Source: Lepidodermella squamata
Lineage: Eukaryota > Gastrotricha
Assembly: GCA_047495785.1 (NCBI GenBank)
Contig: JBLDXI010000042.1
Coordinates: 4,836,001-4,900,000, forward strand
Reading direction: 5' to 3'
DNA: 64,000 nucleotides
The translations under genes and the position numbers were made by a program. The number at the start of each line of letters is the position of its first letter. Position 1 is the first letter of the stretch. This document shows, piece by piece, positions 42,961-56,454 of the stretch. A model generated the notes under the pieces. That model made no database searches. It had not been told where the DNA came from and worked only from the letters and a program-made list of their open reading frames with translations.

Positions 42961-44853
42961 AATTAATCTATTTTTTTTAATCTGATCGCTGTTTATTAGA
43001 TCTCGGAACTTGCGTTTGCCAGATGGGAAGTTGAGTCCAAAGCCCTGTTCTAAAAACAAGTCATCTGTGGCTTTTAGCATAAAACTAAGGAGGACATTAT
43101 CAAAACTTTATCAAAATCTCTAGCATGTTGTAGAGGTTCAGCAATGGTTTGAGGCAAGTGAGAAGTGGCATATGGCACTTTCATTTCGCAGAAAAACCCG
43201 CAGAAAGCAAAACAAAAACATAATCTAACGAAAAAAGTGGAAAAAAACTTGCACGACCCTGCTGCTGTGATAAATAGCGCGTAAATTCAAAAATTGATTT
43301 CGACGTCTAATATTGTATAGGTGCTGAGGCTGAATATTTTTTACAATTTTCATTACATACTCATATCGTGAAATTCAAATATCGAAATCCCTGGTTTTAA
43401 TGAGTGGTTACACTTTTCTCGACAAAAGGGACAAAAGGAGCCTTAAAAAAGGTAGCCTGGGTTTTCTAGCCAAAAGTCGAACTGGAGTATAGGTAGAGAA
43501 ACAGGTGTCGAGACCTCATAAGAAGTCTGGTCACGAGATTTCAAGTTTTCTAGGAGCAGATGAGGCTAGTGGCGACAACTTGTACCCACCCGCCCGGGCG
43601 AGTAGAAATAGTGATAGAAATTGTTTCAGTGTAACCACTGTCACATATCAGGTTGTTTTACTTTGGGATTTGAAGAATCTTGGAGTAGACAGAGGCCATC
43701 AATTCAATGATTTTTCAGGCTTCAAATCATCGAGAACATTTATCGTGAGAAGAATTATACTTAATCAAGCTAACAACTTGGTCGGTTCCATATTATCATC
43801 TTTCATACATTTCATGCCTGTGGGAGGTTTCAGTTCGAACTCTCATTGCTTATTGCTTGTAACTTTAGTAGTTAATAGCTCAATTCTATACGAGCTTCGT
43901 TCTTTGTCGAGTTTGACTCGGTACTTATTCATAATTTTTGTCAGCAATTTATGCTAGAATTGCAGATGACTACAGGATGGTGTCACAGTATCGATAGTCC
44001 AGGTCTTTATTCTTATCGGCCAATCCAAGATGCTCTTAGCAGACTGAGTTAAGGACAAGCAAAAGGAGGTAGATAAAATTGAGTATTTAAAGGTCAAGAG
44101 TTTGCTCTTCGGGCCACTTTCATACTTGGGCGATGGACGAAAGCTTGTTACTTCTGTGTACATTGAGCTCAGTGATCTTCCGCGCGTGAACGAAGGCTTC
44201 ATACCGCGAATTTATCTTTGGAGAGAATGTTGATTGGTGGTTTTGAGAGCATTCGCCATAGCCATTATCAAATTTAGTAAAGTGGAGTTGAAACTCGGAA
44301 CTTTTACGGAGGAAATTCTTGTTTTCAATCTTCTCAATCATTTGTTTTGCTTTACCAAGTTGAAATATCACCGCCGGAGAATCATCGACGTCAATTTTTA
44401 GCTGAGCCTTTTGACAAATTGGTGATCGATTGACTTGTCAATGATTTTTGGCGATTGATGAAGTACTAACGCATGTGATAAGTGATTCACCGGTCGGTGA
44501 TTCACTGCGCATTCATCTGGTCATATTATCCTCTCGCTGGCTAATATTCACTAGTTGATTAACGCTTCCGATTCAGTGCTGAATTTGGACATGCGTAGTT
44601 TACTAAACGTATCAAAACTGTCATATCTCCTTGAGTTATTACGCTAGTCTGATAGCGCAAAAATGTTAGTAAATCTGATAACAAAGTGGTTTTTCTCGTT
44701 CTGCTTTCATCATTCTATCTAATGTTTGCGTAGACGTATTATTTCGTGATTGAGGGCAATTTAGATTGCATGAAATCTGCATTATTACAGCTCCACAATT
44801 TATGGCTTTGCGTTTTATAGAATTTTTAATTTGAAAAACTTACCAGCTGTAAC
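42961..44853. other. Spacer before AMP deaminase gene
   Basis: No firm gene. On the minus strand, about 44405-44120 reads as an open stretch bounded by an acceptor-like TTTGTCAAAAG and a donor-like CAAGTATGA, encoding protein-like text (KAKQMIEKIENKNFLRKSS, KINSRYEAFVHARKI). It may be one exon of an unseen gene or a remnant. A plus-strand open frame at 43505-43957 has no recognisable content. Confidence 0.3.
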
Positions 44854-47800
44854 ATGGCCACGAATTTACACCTGAATCTTGGCCATGATAACGGTAATAA
44901 CAATGGAAACGGCAACAAATTCAAGCTGACTAAAGAGGATAGCAACAGCTCGGAAGGCTCGGAGCCGCCTCAGCGAGAGCACAACATCGCTTCACCTTCA
45001 CCCTCCCCTACGAACGCTAGTCCAACCAAGCTGAGAAGTTAGTTTTGTTTTGTGAAATTCCAATGATTTTTAACATTTCATTTTAATCTAGAGTTGGAAC
45101 AGGGCCTCTTATCGCCAACTAAGGTGAAATATCCATCTTATCTCGGCGATGTGAATGTCGTCTCAGGCTCGGAAGCTGTCATTGGCGAGCATGATTCGTC
45201 GACATTCGACGCGTTATCTCTAGCCCACGCCGTTGATAAAAGCCTTAAAAAACCGGAAAATCAAATGACTCGAAGCTTTACGGCCGCTTTGAGTCCAAAA
45301 GGCTCGACTACCCCACTCATGATCGCGTTGGGGCCAGTTGCCTCAGATGGGCTGTCTAAAAACGGCGGCTCTTCGATTCATTCGCCGCATTCTGTGCTGA
45401 GTGCCACACCGCCTGCGAGGGAGGCTGCTCTACTTGTTGAGGAAGCGTTCGAGTTGTCCGAGTATCCGATTGAGGAACAAGAATCACGCGCTCACGGCAT
45501 TGAGCGGCAGATAACGACGTAAGTCGATCGATAATTTATCGATCTGAGATTTTTCTTATCATCTCGACTAATTGCCTTGTGATGCGCGCGTATTAGGTAT
45601 CACCTAAACCGACTACTCAGTGCAGTCTGTATTTTTTTTCTACTCTGTAAAAAATATATATGTCGCAGAAGTCGGATTTTGTTCCTGCTGTAGTTTCCAT
45701 GTCATCGACTAATGACAAAACTAGTGTTAATGGGAATAGTTCTTACGGTTGTTATACGAAGCGAGGACTCCGCGGTGACCTATCGTGGCCATCTGAGAGC
45801 GATATTTTCGAAGCCATGAACAATGCTGCTGAAACTAGCGATCTAGAAATTGCTGAGAACGAAAAATATACTGTCTTCGGTGAAGTTAACTGGTGCGCTT
45901 TCTTCTGTTTTTAAGCGCGCGATAAAATAATTCTGGGGAGATTTTCTGCTATCTTTCAACATTTATATTTAAAATGAGTAATTGCCATATTTTATGTTTC
46001 CATGGAACTAATTTTCAGAATGTTGCGAATTCCGTAAGTGGAATTAGTCTAGACAAGCACAAATTTTATCCCTATGTCTTATAATTTTACCCCCTAACCT
46101 AATCGTAGAAGATAATCGTTTCACGACTTGCTTGCCTTCACCTCGCCTCAATAATTTAAAATAGCTTTTTAAAACGTTATTTATAGGTTTTTTCCTTCAG
46201 AATAGCTCATTTTGACCCTTTTCAGAAGTAATGTAATATATTTTCTTCAGAAGAAAGCTATTAAAATGTCTCAATGGACACTATTTTTTAGTCGCAGCAT
46301 TATTGAAGCAGGATTTTTTAATTTTATCGATTGACTTATTTAATTTTTTTGCTCATTTTTAAGTTCGCAAATGTGAGCTGCAGAAGGGAGAATTAGGGAC
46401 AATCTTCAGCTTTGATTTTAACTAGAATTTTTTCGAAGAATTTTGCCCTTATCTAAATTCTTAGCTGAATATATGTTCGCTTTAAGTTATTCTAAAAAAT
46501 ATGCCGGTCGGTTTTTGCATTCAGGCTAGAATCACCGATAAAATGTAACTTTTTTATCGATATTTGAAAAAATGAAATAGTCATGAACCAACAATTATCC
46601 TAGAGATCTAATTTGGTAAGCCAAACCAATATAGATGAATCAGTTAGGATGACTCATGTTAGGATGAACATATTTTAAGAAAATCTAAAAATTATGAATA
46701 TTTCTTTTAGGAAGAGATAAACTGGGCGAATTTTTGCTAGCAAGAGGCAATTATCTCTGGGAATTTACCATTTGGACACTATGAATGGAACTTTTGAAAG
46801 GCTGACAATCAAGTCAGATATTTTGACAGATAATATCCAATATCTTGTCGCTTTTTTCAGCTTGGAGAGAGCGACTACTGAAATCGATGAAGAGGAAGAT
46901 GACGAAGAGGAAGAGGAGAAGAACGGAGCCGAGGCGGCATCAACCGCCGTCGGCGTGCGGCGATCACACAAGAAAACGGACGATGTCGTCGATAGGCTGG
47001 TTCAGGTTCAAGCCGCAACAGGCGCGCATCACGGCCACGCCCTGCACGCGTCTATCTCGGCGTTCCCGCGCATGCTCGACGCAGAAACGTGCATCGGCCA
47101 CATTGACCACCGCATCAAATACCAGCGCATCGTCATCAACGGCGCGGCTATGGGCGTGCTGCCTGAAGACCTGTTGGATGCGGCGAATCGCTTGATTGCG
47201 GCGTTGAAAATGCGCGAGTTCTACATGGCCCGGTCGTTGCAGCCGTTTTGCAAGACGACGTCGCGTTTCTTGGATACAACGTCGAAAGGCCGGTGTCTTG
47301 ATGTTGCGGCGATGATTAAAGAATCGGAACGCAAGCCGCCCGTTCAACCAGGTACGATGCATTATTTGGCATAAATTTATTCATATTTTGTAAATTTGAG
47401 TTCGGACGAATTTTCAAGGCTGCTTGCAACTCATTTCATTTTCTGTAGATTTAATCGGATTTTTTATATCGAAATATCTGATTTTCGTTTTGTTATTATT
47501 GTTAGAGTTGATCAAATCCTGGTTGATATGGTGAATAGGAGGTGTTATATTTTGCGAATCTCCCAAATTCTAAAATAGTATTTTCAAATACCAAATTTCT
47601 ATTTCAAAATATTTTTAATTTTTATGAGAAATTTCACCCATGAGAAATGTGTTATTTTTGAGAATTCCTTCAAATAATTCATGTTAAGGAGCGTCGCTTG
47701 AAAAATTGAACAATTTAGTCTAAATCAGTCAGTTTTTCAGATTCAAGAAAAATTCAGCCCCGCTCTCGGTTCTCTCGATCTTCGATTCTAATCCAAAGAC

Positions 47801-50800
47801 GTCGTTTTTCAGTGAATTTCATGATTTTTTCCCAACTTTGACAGTTTTTATATCAAAGGTTGATTTTTAGCGAATTTTGTTTCAAACAAATTTTTTCTTC
47901 AGAACGTGTATATTTTTACGAATTTTTTTCTTGAAAATTTGAGCTTGGTAGTGTATCATTTTCAATGCAAATTTATGTTAAAGCGCTTGTGAAAATTCGT
48001 CTTTCATGCTTATATGTATTTGCTATATTCTCATTAGCTAGACAGACGCACGATTCCGCCATGTCGTAGAACTTGTTAGAACTTGCGCACGCATCTTTCT
48101 TCACTACACACTGTTGAAAATATACGATTATTATATTATTAAAAATATTTTCTGAATTATTTTACTGCAATACACGTTTGATTTCGCGAATGACTTTTTG
48201 CTTGCATTTTGTGTGAACAAGGAGGAGGCCGACGGACGACGTCGTTTGCCGCCGGGCGAGTGGGGCCCGCCGGCATCGAAGCTGCGTCGCAGCCGGGTGA
48301 CGGTACACTGCGTGCTCGTTTGGCTTCTCCAATCCCCTGAACAAATCTATTTAAAATTCCCTACTAATTCGAAAAAAATTCGATAATAATTTCCCTATCC
48401 TAAGTGTGATATTTTGTGATTAACGCTGATCAACAAAATCAATGCAACCCCGATTTAATTTTCATGATTTAATTTTTTCAATAATTTCTTGCGTACTTTT
48501 CTGTGTCGATTTGCAGCTCCTGAGGAGATTATGTACTACGAAATCGGAGGTAAAAAAAGCAACCGATCAAGACGTTTTATTTCGTGTGGCCTCTTTACGA
48601 TGAGTTTTTGCACCCCCAGAGTGAATTTCCCCCATTTAATGCTAATTTATGATTAGGAAGACTAAGAAATTATACTAAGCTTTAGTTGCCTGCAACTGAC
48701 TAAATACTTCACTTGAGTTGAGATAATTTCAATGTGCTTCTACATGTTTCTCGAACGATTTTAATGTTTCGTTCATTTTTATATCACACTCTCACTCACG
48801 TGGCTCGTATAAAGTAAAGATAATGACAAAACAGTGTATGAAAATTGAGACTTGGTAGAGATGTTAGTTTAGACCTAGGTTTAGACCAGGAAAAATTAGA
48901 GGAAGTTGTATAAAAAACTTAACGCTTTACCATATATCTAGGTTAGCTAACTATTTGATAGATAATAATTTTTGGAGTTAAATTTCATGATTGTACGAGA
49001 AATACGGTATTTATCAGCGTTTTTGATTGAAGCTTCGATGATTTATAAACTAACCGCATCAATATCCTCTCACGATTTCAATTTAACGTTTTGGTGTGAT
49101 TTTTTGTCTATTTCACGCGCAATTCCCCTCTTGATAATAGTATTTTCATTTTCATCTCATTTTTCCAGAGCAACCATCAATTGTATTCGAAGAGGCGCAT
49201 CCTTTCAATGTCCCATTTCCGGACAAAGTGCCGCTCTGCCTGCGATTCAAAGAGGGCGTCATGCAAGTGTTCGCCGATAAGGAACACATGGCCCGCGACG
49301 AGCCGTTGCCATGGCCCTACATGACCATTCAATCATTCGCGTCCGATTTTCAAAAAATCGCCCGTTCCGTGGCTGATGGTCCGTTGAAGTCGTTCTGCTG
49401 GCGGCGTTTATCGGTGCTGGAGTCAAAATTCAAGCTGCACTGCTACCTGAACGAGCTAACAGAGGCGGCCGAGCAGAAACGCGTGCCCCATCGCGATTTC
49501 TACAACATCCGTAAGGTCGACACGCACATTCACGCGGCGTCTTGCATGAATCAAAAGCACCTGCTGCGGTATATCAAGAAGAAGTTCCGCGTCTGTGGCA
49601 ATGACATCGTCTGCGAGAAGTACGGCGTGAGAATGTCGCTGAAGGAGGTGTTTGGCTCGATGCATTTGACGCCGTACGACCTGAGCGTCGACTCGCTGGA
49701 CATGCACGCGGACCGCAATACGTTTCACCGGTTCGACAAGTTCAACGCTAAGTACAACCCGATCGGGTCGAACATTTTGCGCGAGGTCTTTCTCAAAACT
49801 GACAACTACATCAACGGCCGTTACTTCGCCGGCATTATTCGCGAGGTAAATTATTGCATTGAATAATTCCTAGATAGCATTTCAAAATTCGAAAGCTACT
49901 CACTGAGTTATTAAATGTTATACCTGTATTATTCTGTTACACTTGGGCGTATTTTTTCCACTTGCCTAAGAAAGATGAAAAACCTTGATGAAAACACATA
50001 ATTTTTTAAGGCTTTTCTTGTAGAGAATTAATAGTTTCCCCGATTTTTCAATCGCCTCCAGAGTTTTGACCGATAAATTGAGAAGCAGAATTAATCAAAT
50101 CTTGGGAAATATTTTAATTTGACTTATTTGTATTGAAAATGTGGTATTACTTTCAGCCATTTGATTTTGATGCTCATTTTGCTGTCTGATTTATTAAAAG
50201 CTTTCGTCTTGTTAAGCATGTTCTAATTTATAAATCCACCAAGTCTGAACCCAATAGGATAAAAAATTGAGCGACTATACAGTTTAGGTTCAGAAGTGAG
50301 GCTTTTATGCAAATTTAGGGCACCTTCGAGAAGTTTTCAATTTTTCCTTTTTTTGACTTGGAGCAGCGAAGGCTCGCTAACGGCGAGGAATTAGCTCATT
50401 AGATTTTGTGAGCTCAATCTTATGGGCTCGAACTGTTTATGGTCGAATGATGAGCCGGGATGTTTATGGTTATGGAATGACAAGTGTTTGACTTTTTATG
50501 CATATTTAGGGAACCTCACCCTTTATTTGAGCGGACATTTTCAAATTTATTTTTAATCAACCAATCAAATATAAAACTGCTACTGACACAGCCATAATTC
50601 AATTCTTCCTCACTTTTCCTCCAAAAGCGGGCATCGCAAATAACGGGAATTCAAATAACAACCGAAAATTAGTAGATAATAGATACGTATCTAATTGGCA
50701 AGTGAAACACGGGGCTTGGCGTATTATCTGTATCTTGCAGCAAATCGGAAAGGTGTGTTGACTTGAAGAAAGACGATTTTTGGATTCCTCAGTTTTTGTA

Positions 50801-52660
50801 CTTGATTGTCTTTGATTTTAAAATTCCAATTTTCAGACCTCTAGGATGCTCCCATTTAAGACCAAACCCCATTTTGTACTTTTAACGGTCAAATTGAACC
50901 AGGGCCGTCTTCGGGTAAACCCACGCCGAAAAACTATTCTTTGTAGCAAATTTGATGTAAGAATTCGAGGCTAGAAGCTTGCGTTTACTTGAAAGTTACC
51001 TTAAACACCACTGGTTTCTTACTGGCTTTTTTTCTAATGACCGAAACTCAATTCATAGCTGCCGTGTAATGGTTTTTATAAAATGTCAGCATCAATTGTA
51101 GCAAAAACATAGCTGGCATTAGTATTTCGAGTCAAAGGGAAATTTTTGGCATTTCGCCTGAGCTTTTTTCATCTGGCGAGATTATCGCCTCAATATGTTA
51201 AATTGGGCTTCAAGAATATAGTTAACGGGTTTTTAGTGTATTTTCTCAGGTAAAGCATGTAGTTTTACGGGAGTGGAAAAAAATAACCACGCCGAGCTTA
51301 TAAATACTAGACGACCGTGGTTAATTTCGTAAATTTTGTCCGCTGTATATAATCAGTTCTTCACTTGACTACGGCATAGTAGCGTGACGAATGTAATCCT
51401 TTGAAGCTTGCTATGGCACACGTCTAATGCATGCGTTGGAGTTGTTTACAACGCGCTTAGACAGCGGAGTTTTTCAACGTTACACTTGTTCATGTCCACA
51501 TGAGCTAGTTGTTTTATTGAAGAGTATGAAGTATGCAAACACGTGTGCTGATAGCATATCATGTAGATGGAAAAAGTCTTGAATTAGGAACCAAAAAGAA
51601 AATGCCGGGCGTAAATTTGAAATTTGCTTGATTTCAGGTGATGGAAGATCTCGAAGACTCGAAGTACCAACACGCCGAGCTGCGTCTGTCCATCTACGGC
51701 CGCACGAACCGCGAGTGGGACCAGCTGGCGAAGTGGGCCGTCGAAAACAACATGTACTCGCCCAACGTTCGCTGGATGATTCAAATCCCGCGACTCTACG
51801 ACGTGTACTACGCTAATCGCAACGTCGTCAACTTTCAGCAATTTCTCGACAACGTCTTCCTGCCGCTCTTCGAGGCGACAATCGACCCAACCTCCCACCC
51901 TGACCTGTTCAAATTCATGCACCACATATCAGGGTTCGACTCGGTTGACGACGAGTCGAAGCCCGAAGACCGCCCGTTCGACGGCTCGGCCTGCGTCCCA
52001 CCCGAGTTGTGGAACGTGGCCGAGAACCCGCCGTACGCTTACTACCTGTTTTACATGTACGCCAATATAGCTGTGCTTAACCACTTGAGACAAGCGAGAG
52101 GCTTGAACGTGTACATGTTCCGCCCACATTGCGGCGAGGCTGGCTACCCGAGCCATCTGATCGCCGGGTTCCTGCTGGGCGATAACATCTCCCACGGGCT
52201 GCTGCTCCGCAAAGCCCCGGTGCTGCAATACTTGTTCTACCTAGCACAGATCGGCATAGCCATGTCACCTCTTTCAAACAACTCACTGTTTTTGAACTAC
52301 AACAGAAACCCATTGCCTGAGTATCTAGCCCACGGGTTGAATGTATCACTATCAACAGATGACCCGTTGCAATTCCACTTCACCAAGGAGCCGTTGATGG
52401 AGGAGTACTCCATGGCGGCTCAGGTGTGGAAGCTGACGTCGTGTGACATGTGTGAGCTAGCTCGTAATTCAGTCATGATGTCTGGCTTCGCCCATGAAGT
52501 GAAATCGCAGTGGTTGGGCTCGTTGTACACGCGAGAAGGCTGCGCAGGTAACGACATAGCCCGTACGAATGTTCCGGATATTCGCATTGCATACCGCTAC
52601 GAGACGCTGCTGGAAGAACTGCACCGTCTGTCTCACGCCATCGTCCATCACACTTCGTAG
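44854..52660 (+). CDS. AMP deaminase
   Basis: Exons 44854-45037, 45092-45518, 46861-47351, 48222-48296 (cassette), 48517-48549, 49169-49845 and 51638-52660 join in phase to about 969 residues. The enzyme hydrolyses AMP to IMP and ammonia in the cytosolic purine nucleotide cycle. Diagnostic motifs: [17 protein letters not shown] with the zinc-binding HxH near residue 520, [47 protein letters not shown] and the catalytic [21 protein letters not shown] near 865. The C-terminus ([14 protein letters not shown]) is standard. The first 270 or so residues are low-complexity and acidic, as in the variable regulatory N-termini of animal AMPDs, and the body resembles the AMPD2 type. The final two exons hold nearly the whole catalytic core. 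Introns 2 and 6 exceed 1.3 kb. Confidence 0.95.
45660..45892 (+). CDS. Possible alternative first exon of AMP deaminase
   Basis: Open frame starting ATGTCGCAG inside intron 2 with good codon texture ([20 protein letters not shown]). A donor at AACTG|GTGCGC would leave phase 2, matching the acceptor of the exon at 46861, and would replace the first two exons. Animal AMPD genes commonly use alternative 5' exons. The donor is non-optimal, so this is tentative. Confidence 0.35.
48222..48296 (+). other. 75-bp frame-neutral cassette exon of AMP deaminase
   Basis: Bounded by AACAAG| and |GTGACG, G+C-rich in an AT-rich surrounding, exactly 25 codons, phase 1 on both sides. The flanking exons splice in frame with or without it. 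The surrounding enzyme region is variable in the family, so it is likely optional. Confidence 0.5.
49846..51637. other. Long intron (1.8 kb) of AMP deaminase
   Basis: AT-rich; no feature recognised. Confidence 0.5.
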
Positions 52661-53661
52661 TTGAACAAAAAAATATATAAAAATAGGCGAAATTTTAACA
52701 AAACCAGCATGAAAACCTCCTTAAGCGCTCAAGCGTGTTTGCGATCTTGAAACGTCCTTCGTTTTTCTTCCGTCGAACCGCCGCAACTCAGTAGAATCAA
52801 ACTCGGTGACGTGATGCAAACAATGGAAGGAACAAAATGAATGAAGATTATTTTCAGCTAATTATTATTATTATCAATCCGACCATCGAATTGCGATACA
52901 GTAGCAAAGTATTATAGTGTTGTGCAAAATTATTAGATATACTTAATAATTAGCTATTGTTCAAACTTAACCTATTGTTGTTCGTTTGATTTGTTTTTCT
53001 GTGTTGGGCTTCAAAAAATTATCCAATTTATCTCCGACCTTCTGCTCCTTCATAAATATATATTTGACCGTTGCTGCTCTGGATGTAATGATAATAGTAA
53101 TAATAAAGAAGCATTAAAATTGTTATCTGGAATTATTTATGTAATATCATCATATGACGATTTCTTGTTGCATTTATTACTCACCTTAACAGCTTGAATC
53201 CTTTAAGAAGCTGTGGAATTTTAATAACAATAAAAAATGAGTCATTCTGTGATGTTCACACCGTTTTTTAAGGAACGGGAACGGGAAAGGGAAAAGGATG
53301 AAGCTGAAATATACTTGTCGCTCAATGCCCTGCCGTAATGCTGCGGTTGGCGAAATACGTGCGCAGTGTTTGAGTCTTATTAGTGTAGCTATTTGTAGGG
53401 AGCCGACGGCTGGATACGGCTCTAAAGCATAGCCGTTAAGGAGCGTGTGCTATTGAACAAGGTGCCATCTAGCCGTTAGCTACGAAAAAACACAACATAC
53501 CTAACACGCTTTGAGCGTATAATATATGACCAACAGCGGGACCAAAAATACTACATGTTGTACGGCGAAACATCTTAAGTACTACCGATTTTTGTCATGC
53601 TCAGTAGTGGATAAGTTGGCGGCTCGGCTATTTTAAGAAAAATTGTCAGCATGGCATGGCG
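52661..53661. other. Spacer between AMP deaminase and first ETS gene
   Basis: No gene seen. 53095-53106 contains AATAATAAAG, a candidate polyadenylation signal for a long AMPD 3' UTR. Confidence 0.35.
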
Positions 53662-53668
53662 TATAAAA
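53662..53668 (+). promoter_or_regulatory. TATA box of first ETS gene
   Basis: TATAAAA 75 bp upstream of the ATG, in a locally G+C-richer setting (GGCGTATAAAAACGCG). Confidence 0.6.
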
Positions 53669-53742
53669 ACGCGTGTGTCAGGTGAGCGGGCAGCCAAAAC
53701 CTGAATTTCATTTTTCAAGCGCAGTAATAAAAACCGCGCGAA

Positions 53743-55137
53743 ATGACCAGCCAAATAAATCAAGCTTTCTTCTATCAAAGGCCAATGTTTTCTACCAACG
53801 CGTGCTTCATCCAGCGTGGACCGCCTGATACGCTTCCACCGATCGGAATGGTCCTACCAACGCAACAGCCCCAATGGATTTGCAGCCAGATGCCACAACA
53901 TCACTGCCACTGCCAACATCCTGGGTCTTATTGGCCTGCCAGCAACCAACAGCCACACAGTTCCTACCAACATTATCAGCCACAGCAGTTTTGCAGCCCT
54001 CCATGGATTGAATACGATCAGAAACCTCATCAGCCTCCGACGATCTGGGACAATGGAAGAGTCGAGGTTGCCTACGAACCTAGTGTGCTGGTAACACCGC
54101 CTCCTTCATATTACTCGTCAACAGGCAAAAGCGAAGAGATGACCAGCCCTGATCGAATGGAAGAAGATATCGATGATTTCTTCGACCAGCTCAGCCCGGC
54201 TAATTTATTCCTGGAAGAAACACCAGAACCCCACACTGTCGAACAATCCTCTCAGTCAAATACCACGATTCCAAAGGTTGAAGCTGTACCGATCGAAGCT
54301 GATTCGGAGTTGACTGAGCAACTAATTGACCTGTCGAGAACAAAGGCAGATCAGCCAACCGAGAAACAAAGAACTCGCAGAAATACGCCAAAGGTAGTTT
54401 ATCGAGAGGCGTGCAGCGACACTGAATCTGAAATTAGCGAAGATGAGGAGGAATTCGACCAAACCTTGCCCGATATCGCATCAAGAAAGAGAAATTGCCT
54501 GACGCTCTGGCGATTCCTACTGCAGCTTCTTCTCGAAGGGTGAGTTGAATGATGATGTTTGATTAGCTCATTTACAGTGTTATATTATTTCAGCCGTTTC
54601 CCTGAATATCTGAGCTGGAAGAACGAAAAGCTGTTCACGTTCAAAATCTTGAACACCGCGGCCGTGGCAGTTCTCTGGGGTCTGTACAAGAATTGTCCGG
54701 CGATGGATTACTCGAAACTGTCCCGGGGTCTTCGCTACTATTACCCGAAAGGCATTATCTCGAAGCAGAAGGAACGCTACGTCTACCAGTTGACGAAAAC
54801 GCGCTCTTTAATGCGAGCGGTTGAGAAGCATGAAAAGCGATGTGAAGTCAAAATCGAAGCTGCTACTGAAGATGTTTCTAAAATCGACGGAACAGTATCT
54901 GAGGCCCTCATGAATTCTGAAGCCTACTCTGAAGCTATCTCTCGAGTGGCCATGCAAACGAGAAGATGCAAACCTGCCAGGACGCCAGCAGCGAAACGCA
55001 GATTATCAGCCCCCGCGCCACCACCTCGTCGGAAATTCGCCCGCAAGACTCGGCGAGCCAACTCATTGGTCTCCCCTCCCTCAACTGATGATGAATCGAA
55101 TCACTGTCCATCACTTTGTTCGTCCATCGAAATGTGA
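53743..55137 (+). CDS. ETS-domain transcription factor A
   Basis: Exons 53743-54539 and 54594-55137 join in phase (GG|C) to 446 residues. The N-terminal 120 residues are rich in Pro, Gln, Ser and His (QQPHSSYQHYQPQQF); an acidic stretch follows (DTESEISEDEEEFDQ). The ETS winged-helix domain spans about 250-335: LTLWRFLLQLLLEG, FTFKILNTAAVAVLWGLYKN, then the recognition helix KLSRGLRYYYPKGI, which keeps both arginines that contact the GGA core in ETS-DNA complexes, and RYVYQL. The YYYPKG turn is unusual; most ETS proteins have YYY with D/K/Q-x-N/G-I. The C-terminal tail is basic (KRRLSAP, RRKFARKTRR). Likely a nuclear regulator. AATAAA at 55287-55292. Confidence 0.85.
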
Positions 55138-56454
55138 CATCTCACTCTTACCAGTACCATATTAGAACTTTAATTTCACTCATGATTACCATTATAACTT
55201 TGAGCACCAAATCCTGCCGGTGAATTTTATACTATTGCGTTATTTATTTCATCCGGTACTTTTTTCTTCGACATAGCATAGACTGAAATAAAAGTCTTTT
55301 GATGATTTTTAACTTGAAAGGAGTCAGTTGAGTGTTAGCAATATTAGACAAATGTTTAAGCTGTCGATGAAGTACACCATCCTGCAGAATACAATCTCGG
55401 TAGCGTTGCAGCTTAACTCTCCATTCGACGGTAATTATTTTACCCGAAAGCGTACAATGTTCTTCTCATAAGAGTGCGTATACTGTTGCGGTAAAACATG
55501 GCGTTAATTTTACCGTAAACCACTATCTTCTCGTTAACTGATTGAAGACACAGCGAGCAAAATAATTGCATTGTTCCTTTTGTCATCAAGAAAGCTTAAG
55601 ACATACGTAATGCTCCCGTGATATTCCTTAACACTGCTCCTATTACCCACATACGAGTCGTTGTTTACCTGAGCGTTGCTATGAATTGCCGCCAGCGGTA
55701 GAATAATACATACCACAACTGAGAACAAAATGTATCGTCAAAAAGGCACACCGAAACGGTAGCGATCTGGAGAGATGGGGCAAATCATCGAAAAATTTAG
55801 TACACAAGCCACATTTTATGAATTGCTGGCTTTGGGGGCAAAAAATTGACCACTGTACTGTAATCATGACACAAGTCCGACGGACAATCAGGCCAACTTG
55901 ACCCTTCTCAAATATTTTAAAAGAAAGTTGGCTATGAAGATCAGCTTTGTTCATTTGGTAATTGGCATATTATTTGAGGAGTTTATTTCGCGGCCGTCAG
56001 TCCCTACAATACGATCATATCAATGATGAATCACCAGTCACACCGTCAGCTTTACCTTATATCCCAATAACTCTTATAGTATTTAGTATTGCACTTTCAT
56101 TTCTGTTGAAGACATTTCACGAGTATAATACGCATGAACACCATTACAAATGTGAAGGAGTAGAAAGAACACACTACAACGACAGAGCCTCTGCTGCGAT
56201 GGGCGTTGAATAAGAAATGTCGTGACGGGCGTATAACAAAAAAAACACGCCATTACGATACAACGTTAAGCTTCACAAGCAGTTTTCCTTGTTGTATAGA
56301 ACAAACGTGTATAAGTGAAATATAAAGGAAATTAAAGTTTCGTAGCTTTCCTTTTTCCGTCCTTACTCACCTCATGAGATATACCTACAGAAACCTTCCG
56401 TTATTAAAATAGCGCATTTTTCATTTCCGCCCGTTAGACAACAGGAAGCTTAAG
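55138..56454. other. Spacer between ETS genes A and B
   Basis: 55435-55515 has GGTAATTATTTTACC and GCGGTAAAA / TTTTACCG words like those at 24840-25030. 55975-56213 holds a separate low-confidence ORF. Confidence 0.4.
55975..56213 (+). CDS. Possible terminal exon of a small single-pass membrane protein
   Basis: An open stretch encodes RGRQSLQYDHINDESPVTP, then a hydrophobic helix (YIPITLIVFSIALSFLL) and a His-rich tail ending AAMGVE. There is no in-frame ATG at its start, so it would need an upstream exon; a weak acceptor TTATTTGAG| precedes it. The text looks protein-like, but neither the 5' exon nor a family could be identified. Confidence 0.3.

Noticed and set aside
43505-43957. 150-codon open frame on the plus strand
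   Set aside because: No ATG at its start, hydrophobic random-like composition and no recognisable domain.
47396-47578. Open frame behind AMP deaminase exon 3
   Set aside because: Lies in the intron, AT-rich, no homology, no splice fit.
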